A stretch of 11,211 bases of DNA, from NCBI GenBank assembly GCA_017609695.1, contig JAFCDM010000011.1, positions 1 through 11,211 of the forward strand, given 5' to 3'. This document shows, piece by piece, positions 6,602-11,211 of the stretch (its first letter is position 1; each line of letters opens with the position of its first letter). Made by a program: the position numbers and the translations under genes. The notes beneath the pieces are model-generated. The model saw nothing but the letters and a program-made list of their open reading frames with translations, was not told where the DNA came from and did no database searches. This stretch comes from Candidatus Pacearchaeota archaeon. Lineage in GTDB: Archaea; Nanobdellota; Nanobdellia; Pacearchaeales; GW2011-AR1.

Positions 6602-7321
6602 CTAACTCAAAAAAGAAATCAAAAATCCTTCTATTATCCCAGCAACAATAAGTAAAGGGATAACAACAAAAATAAAGGCTCTAAAAACATTTTTAAAATT
6701 ATTAAAAAACTTTGATTTAAGTTCCTTATTCATTAAAGTTAAAACAAACAAAACAATAAAAGAGATTGGAAAAAGCAAAATAGATAATAAAATAAAGAGA
6801 TAAATTTTAAATTTAGAAATTTTCCTATTAAAAGTAATGCAATCATAAATCCAAGAAATCCCTAATTTCAACCCCAAACCAATACTTATCATTACTGCAG
6901 GAATTTCAAAAATCCCATGGGGAAGCAATCTCCACAAAACAAAAACCCCTTCAAGAAGAACACTTTTATTTATAACAAAACCTAAAACATAACCATTCAT
7001 CACACAAATAATTAAAGGCATAATCCCTAAAAAAATTCCAAAAATCATAGCAAAAAAACTACTTTTTAAATTATTAATAAAAATAAACCTAATTAATTCT
7101 AAACTACCCAACCCTTGGGTTTCCCCAATAAGTTCTGCAAGTAATTTTAAAATTTGTTTTTCAAAAAAACTTGGAAAAAGAAAACCAAAAATTCCAAAAA
7201 GCAAAAACAAAATAAGTGAAAACCAAACATAATTCTTAATTTTTTTAAGGTAATCCAAACTTAATTTAAAATTTCCATAAAAAAGTTTATTTAAATTAAA
7301 TCTCTTTTTTTTTGTTTTCAT
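6602..7321 (-). CDS. SpoIIM/DUF95 (stage II sporulation protein M) family membrane protein
   Basis: A 239-residue protein with a basic N-terminus and about five to six hydrophobic helices (32-50, 84-104, 106-122, 138-156, 173-196, 214-236). Family signatures are the NG-x-V motif at 109-112 (MNGYVLGF), the highly conserved LPHGIFEIPA (133-142), and the closing AGIIEGF (227-233). In sporulating bacteria SpoIIM is part of the engulfment complex with SpoIID and SpoIIP. Archaea do not sporulate, and archaeal members are of unknown function, possibly in membrane remodelling or transport, so the name is only a family label. The gene has its own leaderless-type promoter and is not in an operon with the rhomboid gene, which ends 183 bases upstream. 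Confidence 0.85.
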   Translation of the reverse strand: MKTKKKRFNLNKLFYGNFKLSLDYLKKIKNYVWFSLILFLLFGIFGFLFPSFFEKQILKLLAELIGETQGLGSLELIRFIFINNLKSSFFAMIFGIFLGIMPLIICVMNGYVLGFVINKSVLLEGVFVLWRLLPHGIFEIPAVMISIGLGLKLGISWIYDCITFNRKISKFKIYLFILLSILLFPISFIVLFVLTLMNKELKSKFFNNFKNVFRAFIFVVIPLLIVAGIIEGFLISFLS

Positions 7322-7342
7322 TTTTTATAAAACAAAAAATAC

Positions 7343-7350
7343 TTTATAAA
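7343..7350 (-). promoter_or_regulatory. TATA box of the SpoIIM-like gene
   Basis: The palindromic tttataaa is centred 25-26 bases upstream of the ATG at 7319-7321, predicting a leaderless transcript. It matches the box before the 6300 gene in sequence and spacing. Confidence 0.6.
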
Positions 7351-7504
7351 CCTAATCTATAAAACCTATAAATTAAAATTCCAAATGCTTAATAATATTT
7401 TAAACTACACAATCAAGCCTAAGCTCCACACCAAAGCTAAATATTTTATAAATTACTAGTATTACATTATAAGAAGTATAAATTTATTATATTCTAACAA
7501 AAAT

Positions 7505-8230
7505 TTATCCAAAATACTTTCTAATCATAGCAGTCTTTCTTTTATATTTCTTTTTAAGATAAAAAGCATAACCCAATCCTGCTAATAACCCCCCTAGATG
7601 GGCTGTATTTCCAATAGGTAAACCTGCACCAACAGAAACCCCCCATAAAACAAAAAGAAGGAAGATAATAGCCATCCACATTTTCATTGGAATAATAAAA
7701 AACACATAAACCTTTAAATTAGGGGTTAAAACAGCTAATAGCCCGGCTAAAGCAAAAATAGCTCCACTTGCCCCAACTGCAAAAATTTCTGGACTGCCAA
7801 AAAGTCTTGCTCCAAAATCTGTTATTCCAAAAAAATAAGATAAAAAAACAAAGAATAATCCAGCAAAAATTCCAGATAACAAATATAATATAAAAAACCT
7901 TTTTCTTCCAATTAATTTTTCTACGAAATTTCCAATAAAAAACAGAGAAATCATATTAACAAAAAGGTGGGTAAAATTACCATGCATAAACATACTTGTG
8001 ATTAATGTCCAAATTACTCCTGAAAAAAAAGCATTTGGTTGTAAGGCAATCCAAGAAAAAATTTTCTCAATTGAAGACTCTCCTAAAAATCCCATAAAAG
8101 AATAAACAAAAATAAAAATAACCACATTAATTATAATAAACCAAGTTGTCATACTAAACCTTCTAAAAAAATTATCAAAAAAACCAGGTTTTAATCTTTT
8201 CTTAGTATAAATTCTTAATTTTCTATTCAT
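7505..8230 (-). CDS. Rhomboid family intramembrane serine protease
   Basis: A 241-residue polytopic protein with all catalytic signatures of a rhomboid (family S54): HGNFTHLFVN (H83, H88 and N92, the oxyanion and loop residues), GASG with the nucleophile S155, and NTAHLGGLLAG with the catalytic H211. Six core helices are visible (30-48, 71-80 and 86-105, 112-131, 152-169, 175-199, 208-224), with WTLITSMF (74-81) as the usual motif before the first histidine. It cleaves single-pass membrane proteins inside or near the bilayer. The positively charged N-terminus (first 25 residues) and C-terminus suggest both ends lie in the cytoplasm. There is no extra domain. The residues needed for activity are all present, so it should be an active protease, not an inactive homologue. 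Substrates are unknown. Confidence 0.95.
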   Translation of the reverse strand: MNRKLRIYTKKRLKPGFFDNFFRRFSMTTWFIIINVVIFIFVYSFMGFLGESSIEKIFSWIALQPNAFFSGVIWTLITSMFMHGNFTHLFVNMISLFFIGNFVEKLIGRKRFFILYLLSGIFAGLFFVFLSYFFGITDFGARLFGSPEIFAVGASGAIFALAGLLAVLTPNLKVYVFFIIPMKMWMAIIFLLFVLWGVSVGAGLPIGNTAHLGGLLAGLGYAFYLKKKYKRKTAMIRKYFG

Positions 8231-8248
8231 TTTTTATTTTCTTTATTT

Positions 8249-8258
8249 AAAATATAAA
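8249..8258 (-). promoter_or_regulatory. TATA-like box of the rhomboid gene
   Basis: On the minus strand tttatatttt is centred about 24 bases before the ATG at 8228-8230. The rest of the gap 8231-8360 holds the 3' end of the TFE transcript and AT-rich sequence without a recognisable RNA gene. Confidence 0.4.
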
Positions 8259-8360
8259 CTTCAACTAAACAACAAAAACTTAAGCCAGACTCTCCTATCT
8301 TTTAAGTCTTTTAAGTTATAAATATTTATATTATAATTCTTTTCCTTAAATTATTTAGTA

Positions 8361-9191
8361 TTATTTCTTTTTCTTTTTTTTCTTAATCTTTTTTAAGAAT
8401 TTAGAAATTCTTTTTTTCTTTTCTACTTTTTTGGGTTTTTTATTTTTTTGTATTTTCTTTGTTTTAACCTTAGATTTAATCTTCTTTTTTTTATTTGCAG
8501 ATTTCTTAACATTTTTTTGTTTTACTGATTTTTTAAGCTTCCCTCTATCTAATTTTTTTTGCTCTTTTATCTTTTCCTTTCTTCTAATCTCACGAGATTC
8601 CCTTCTTTTTTCCTTCTTTTGCAATTCTGCTTTTTTAATTTTTAAAGCTTTTTTCTTTTCAAGTCTTTCTCCTTCTTTTTGTCTTTCAACAGAAACAAGC
8701 TCAAGTTCTTTTTTAATTTTTGAAATTCTTTTTTCCAATTGATTAATAATCTCCTGGACATCAGACAACTCATATATTTCTTCACACTCTTGACAGGTAA
8801 AATCATTTAATAAAGCAACTTCTTCAGTAACTTCAATAGAGCAAGTATTACAAAAATAATGTCTTTTCTGTTTTCTATTTTTTAGTTGAATCTCTAATTG
8901 ATTCAATTCCTCTAACAATTTTTTTTCAAGCAAAACCAAAGCTTGATGTATATTTAAAGTCCAAAAATAAATATACCACCCTTTTCTCTTATCTTTTTTT
9001 CTAATAAAAGAAACCAAACCATAATCTGACAATTTATAAAGAATATTTCTTGTCTGATTAATAGTTAATCCTAATTTTTTTGCTATTAAAAATTCATTTA
9101 CATCTTTTTTTCCAACAAGCAAATCAACAATTGGAGCTGATGGACGATTTATAAGTCCCTCAATAATTGATTTCAAAAATTTAACTTGCAT
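8361..9191 (-). CDS. tfe: Transcription factor E alpha subunit (TFE/TFIIE-alpha) with long lysine-rich tail
   Basis: TFE stabilises the archaeal pre-initiation complex and helps open promoter DNA. Residues about 1-85 form the extended winged-helix domain (LLVGKKDVNEFLIAKKLGL at 24-42, then RNILYKLSDYGLVSFIRKKD and WYIYFWTL), an N-terminal arrangement typical of TFE. After a coiled linker (86-110) comes a zinc ribbon with C114, C117, C133 and C136 (C-x2-C-x15-C-x2-C). A second coiled segment (145-175) ends where ordinary archaeal TFE ends, at about 170-190 residues. Here a further 90-100 residues follow, dominated by Lys with some Arg and Glu and ending in a run of seven lysines. The tail is in frame and has no separate start. 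It suggests nucleic-acid binding but has no recognised domain. The gene is a strong archaeal marker. Confidence 0.92.
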   Translation of the reverse strand: MQVKFLKSIIEGLINRPSAPIVDLLVGKKDVNEFLIAKKLGLTINQTRNILYKLSDYGLVSFIRKKDKRKGWYIYFWTLNIHQALVLLEKKLLEELNQLEIQLKNRKQKRHYFCNTCSIEVTEEVALLNDFTCQECEEIYELSDVQEIINQLEKRISKIKKELELVSVERQKEGERLEKKKALKIKKAELQKKEKRRESREIRRKEKIKEQKKLDRGKLKKSVKQKNVKKSANKKKKIKSKVKTKKIQKNKKPKKVEKKKRISKFLKKIKKKKKKK

Positions 9192-9212
9192 TTTCTTAAA
9201 AAAACACTTGCC

Positions 9213-9220
9213 TTTTAATA
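9213..9220 (-). promoter_or_regulatory. TATA-like box of the TFE gene
   Basis: On the minus strand tattaaaa is centred 25-26 bases before the ATG at 9189-9191, again giving a leaderless mRNA. Confidence 0.5.
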
Positions 9221-9286
9221 CTTTTCGACTCTAAAAAATATCCCTCCCTCCAAATTTGTAAAAAGTAAAAAGTAAAAAAACAAAGT

Positions 9287-9294
9287 TTTATAAA
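9287..9294 (+). promoter_or_regulatory. TATA box of the two-gene unknown cassette
   Basis: tttataaa is centred 26-27 bases before the ATG at 9317. It is identical in sequence to the boxes before the genes at 6300 and 7321. The short repeat aaaaagtaaaaagtaaaa lies just upstream and might act as an A-rich upstream element. Confidence 0.6.
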
Positions 9295-9316
9295 GAAAAA
9301 AGCTTTTTTTTAAAAC

Positions 9317-9925
9317 ATGGGTTGGTTTAGTAAGAAAAAAAAAGGTGAAGAACAAGTAGGCTTAGAATTACCTCAATTACCAGAATTACCTGAACTTGAA
9401 GATGATTTAGTTCTACCTTCAAAAGAAGACTTACCTTCATTTCCTCAAGAATCTTTTCCAGCAACTAAAGACAATTTTCAACAACAAAAAGTTGAACAAA
9501 CTCAAAAATCTTTTCTTCCTCAATTACCAAAACAAGAATTTGAAAAATCACCACAAGAAATGCACCCTTTAAAACAAGAAATAGAAAAATCAAAGTTCAT
9601 AGGTGTACCCTTTAAAAAATCTTTAAGTTCTTCAAATAGAGAAAAAAACATCCCACACCCCCCAACACACCAACCAAAATTGCCTCAAAAAACCCCTGAA
9701 ATAAAAGAAAAACCAATTTACATAAGATTAGATAAGTTTGAAGCAACTGGAGAAAGTTTTGAAGAAATCCAAAACAAAGTAATCGAAATCGAAGATCTCC
9801 TTAAAAAAATAAAAGATATTAAAGTAAAAGAAGAAAAAGAATTAGAAGATTGGGAAAGAGAAATCCAAGTAATAAAAGCAAGAATAGAATCGATTGACAA
9901 AAATATTTTTAGTAAATTAGATTAA
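9317..9925 (+). CDS. Unrecognised protein: disordered Pro/Glu-rich N-terminus, helical C-terminus
   Basis: A 202-residue protein without a recognised family. It starts MGWFSKKKKG, a short amphipathic and basic segment that could touch the membrane. An LP-rich repeat (LPQLPELPEL, 18-27) follows, and a long Pro/Gln/Lys/Ser segment to about 130 is almost certainly disordered. The C-terminal 70 residues look structured: PIYIRLDKFE (133-142) as a strand or helix start, then heptad-like helices (146-198) with EDLLKKIKDIK and EDWEREIQVIKARIESID, ending in FSKLD. That end reminds me of conserved hypothetical proteins of DPANN archaea, but I cannot assign a function. It has no signal peptide and no membrane helix. 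The stop is 11 bases before the next ATG, and the partner is also helical, so the two probably work together, perhaps as a coiled-coil scaffold. Confidence 0.75.
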   Translation: MGWFSKKKKGEEQVGLELPQLPELPELEDDLVLPSKEDLPSFPQESFPATKDNFQQQKVEQTQKSFLPQLPKQEFEKSPQEMHPLKQEIEKSKFIGVPFKKSLSSSNREKNIPHPPTHQPKLPQKTPEIKEKPIYIRLDKFEATGESFEEIQNKVIEIEDLLKKIKDIKVKEEKELEDWEREIQVIKARIESIDKNIFSKLD

Positions 9926-9936
9926 TTAATTTAAAA

Positions 9937-10266
9937 ATGGAAACAAGACATGTTAGACTAAATTATAAAAATGCTTTAGATGCTAAAAAGCAAGTATTAT
10001 CCTTAGAAATAAATTTTTTACATATGCTAAGAATGTTAAAATCTTATGAAACTTTAAGAAAAAAAGAATTTTCAGAAAAAAATAAATTAAAAATTAATCT
10101 TACTTCTTTAAAAGCAAAAACAAAATTAATCAAATTAACATTCCCAGAACAAGAATCTAAAATTAAAAAGCAAACCAAAACAATTAGTATTAAAAAACAA
10201 AATAGAAAAAACTTACAAAAAGAAGTTGAAGAAATAAAAGAAAAATTAAAGAGGTTAAGTAAATAG
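9937..10266 (+). CDS. Unrecognised small basic coiled-coil protein
   Basis: A 109-residue, Lys-rich protein predicted to be nearly all helical. Helices lie at about 8-48 and 49-67, a break occurs at the single proline (LTFPEQ, 67-72), and a final basic helix spans 73-108 with a heptad-like EVEEIKEKLKRL near the end. It has no membrane segment, cysteine or enzymatic motif. It follows the previous gene by 11 bases without a convincing ribosome binding site or promoter, so it is likely co-transcribed. The helical hairpin shape and co-transcription fit a dedicated partner of the upstream protein's helical C-terminus. I know of no named family. Coding status is supported by length, ATG start and operon position. 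Confidence 0.7.
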   Translation: METRHVRLNYKNALDAKKQVLSLEINFLHMLRMLKSYETLRKKEFSEKNKLKINLTSLKAKTKLIKLTFPEQESKIKKQTKTISIKKQNRKNLQKEVEEIKEKLKRLSK

Positions 10267-10276
10267 AAACAAACAA

Positions 10277-10285
10277 TTTTTTAAA
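10277..10285 (+). promoter_or_regulatory. TATA-like box of alaS
   Basis: ttttttaaa is centred about 26 bases before the ATG at 10307. This suggests alaS has its own promoter and a leaderless mRNA although it follows the previous gene by only 40 bases. Confidence 0.45.
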
Positions 10286-10306
10286 CACTTCTTTCCTATA
10301 ATTTTT

Positions 10307-11211
10307 ATGGAAATAAACAGAAAACAATTAATAAAAAAATATATAGATTTTTTTAAAACAAAAGATCATAAAGAAATTAGAAATTCTCCTTTAATTCCTG
10401 AAAACGACCCAACAGTCTTATTTACAACAGCAGGAATGCATCCTCTAATCCCTTTCTTACTTGGACAACCTCACCCCCAAGGAAAAAGATTAGTTAATGT
10501 TCAAAGATGCATAAGAACTCAGGACATAGGAGAAGTAGGAGATGATTTCCACTTAACTTTTTTTGAAATGCTTGGAAATTGGAGTTTAGGAGATTATTTT
10601 AAAAAACAAGCAATAGAAATGAGTTTTGAATTCTTAACTAAAATCCTTAAAATAAAAAAAGAAAAATTAACAGTTACATGTTTTAAAGGAGATAAAGATT
10701 CTCCAAAAGATAAAGAATCTGCAGAAATTTGGGAATCTTTAGGAATCTCTAATAAAAAAATAAAATTTCTTGAAAAAGAAGATAATTGGTGGGGGCCTGC
10801 TGGAAAAACAGGACCTTGTGGTCCAGACACAGAAATGTTTGTTAAAGATTGTGAAATTTGGAATGATGTTTTCATGCAATACAATAAAGATAAAGAAGGA
10901 AGCTACAAAGAATTAAAACAAAAAAATGTTGATACAGGAATGGGTGTTGAAAGAGTCTTAACAATATTAAAAAATAAATCCTCTGTTTATGAAACTCAAA
11001 CTTTTCAACCAATAATTAAAAAAATTGAACAATTAACCAAAAAGAAAAATTTACACAAAAATAAATCTGCAAGAATCATAGCAGACCACATTAAAGCATC
11101 TTGTTTTATTATGGCAGATGGGATTGTCCCATCAAATACAGAACAAGGATATGTCTTAAGAAGATTAATAAGAAGGGCAGTAAGACATGGAAAAAACCTT
11201 AACTTAAAAAA
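10307..11211 (+). CDS. alaS: Alanyl-tRNA synthetase, bacterial type, N-terminal part (runs off right edge)
   Basis: The first 301 residues of a class II synthetase that attaches alanine to tRNA-Ala; a complete AlaRS is about 700-950 residues, so the end of the tRNA-recognition region, the editing domain and the C-terminal domain lie outside. Clear AlaRS signatures are ENDPTVLFTTAGM (32-44, motif 1), RCIRTQDIGEVGDD (67-80), FHLTFFEMLGNWSLGDYF (81-98, motif 2), the alanine-pocket region DNWWGPAGKTGPCGPDTEM (159-177), IWNDVFMQY (184-192), and VDTGMGVERV (208-217, motif 3). The tRNA-binding helices begin at RIIADHIKASCFIMADG (256-272). The N-terminus begins directly with the catalytic core and lacks the extra zinc-binding extension of archaeal AlaRS. 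The details, such as TAGMHPL and FEMLGNWSLGDYFKK, match bacterial enzymes, particularly those of candidate phyla radiation bacteria as I remember them. Confidence 0.97.
   Translation, partial: MEINRKQLIKKYIDFFKTKDHKEIRNSPLIPENDPTVLFTTAGMHPLIPFLLGQPHPQGKRLVNVQRCIRTQDIGEVGDDFHLTFFEMLGNWSLGDYFKKQAIEMSFEFLTKILKIKKEKLTVTCFKGDKDSPKDKESAEIWESLGISNKKIKFLEKEDNWWGPAGKTGPCGPDTEMFVKDCEIWNDVFMQYNKDKEGSYKELKQKNVDTGMGVERVLTILKNKSSVYETQTFQPIIKKIEQLTKKKNLHKNKSARIIADHIKASCFIMADGIVPSNTEQGYVLRRLIRRAVRHGKNLNLK

Noticed and set aside
7400..7445. Locally GC-richer stretch between the SpoIIM-like and rhomboid genes, considered as a small RNA
   Set aside because: I could fold no convincing stem and saw no tRNA arms; the AGCT copies are direct repeats, not a hairpin.
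8431..8742. 103-residue Phe/Ser/Leu-rich plus-strand ORF that looks like a membrane protein
   Set aside because: It is the antisense reading of the lysine-rich TFE tail: AAA codons on the other strand read as TTT, giving false hydrophobicity.
9718..9900. 60-residue minus-strand ORF
   Set aside because: Antisense shadow of the helical C-terminus of the gene at 9317-9925.
10594..10884. 96-residue minus-strand ORF
   Set aside because: Antisense to the alanyl-tRNA synthetase core, whose motifs are unmistakable in the plus-strand frame.

Overview
The window is very AT-rich (roughly a quarter G+C by eye) and gene-dense, and it reads as a chromosomal segment of a small-genome archaeon, most likely a DPANN lineage such as Woesearchaeota or Pacearchaeota. 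The archaeal evidence is a transcription factor E alpha subunit (winged helix plus four-cysteine zinc ribbon), a SpoIIM/DUF95-type membrane protein, and TATA-like boxes centred about 24-27 bases before most start codons, which implies mostly leaderless mRNAs. The lineage name is inference from gene content and style; no marker tree could be run.

Left part (1-4899): a partial small basic membrane-anchored protein runs off the left edge. A polytopic GT-C-like membrane protein follows on the minus strand, with a frameshift near its C-terminus. Divergent from it, on the plus strand, are three glycosyltransferases: a DPM1-like GT2, a GT4/GT-B enzyme and a second GT2. Together these look like a surface-glycan or N-glycosylation locus: a lipid-linked sugar donor enzyme, chain-extending cytoplasmic enzymes, and a membrane enzyme acting outside the cell.

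Middle (4991-8230): a DisA-type diadenylate cyclase (c-di-AMP synthesis) on the minus strand, with an altered RHR motif and an eroded helix-hairpin-helix tail; a 71-residue two-helix membrane protein on the plus strand; a SpoIIM/DUF95 protein and a rhomboid serine protease, both on the minus strand and each with its own promoter.

Right part (8361-11211): the TFE gene, with an unusually long lysine-rich C-terminal tail, is divergent from a two-gene plus-strand cassette of unrecognised proteins (a Pro/Glu-rich disordered protein with a helical C-terminus, then a basic coiled-coil protein). After these comes the start of an alanyl-tRNA synthetase that runs off the right edge. That synthetase is of the bacterial type and resembles candidate-phyla-radiation enzymes, not the archaeal type, which suggests gene transfer.

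There is no CRISPR array, rRNA, recognisable tRNA or insertion sequence. No stretch over 300 bases lacks a gene. The longest gap, 6020-6299, holds divergent promoter elements and nothing else I can identify.
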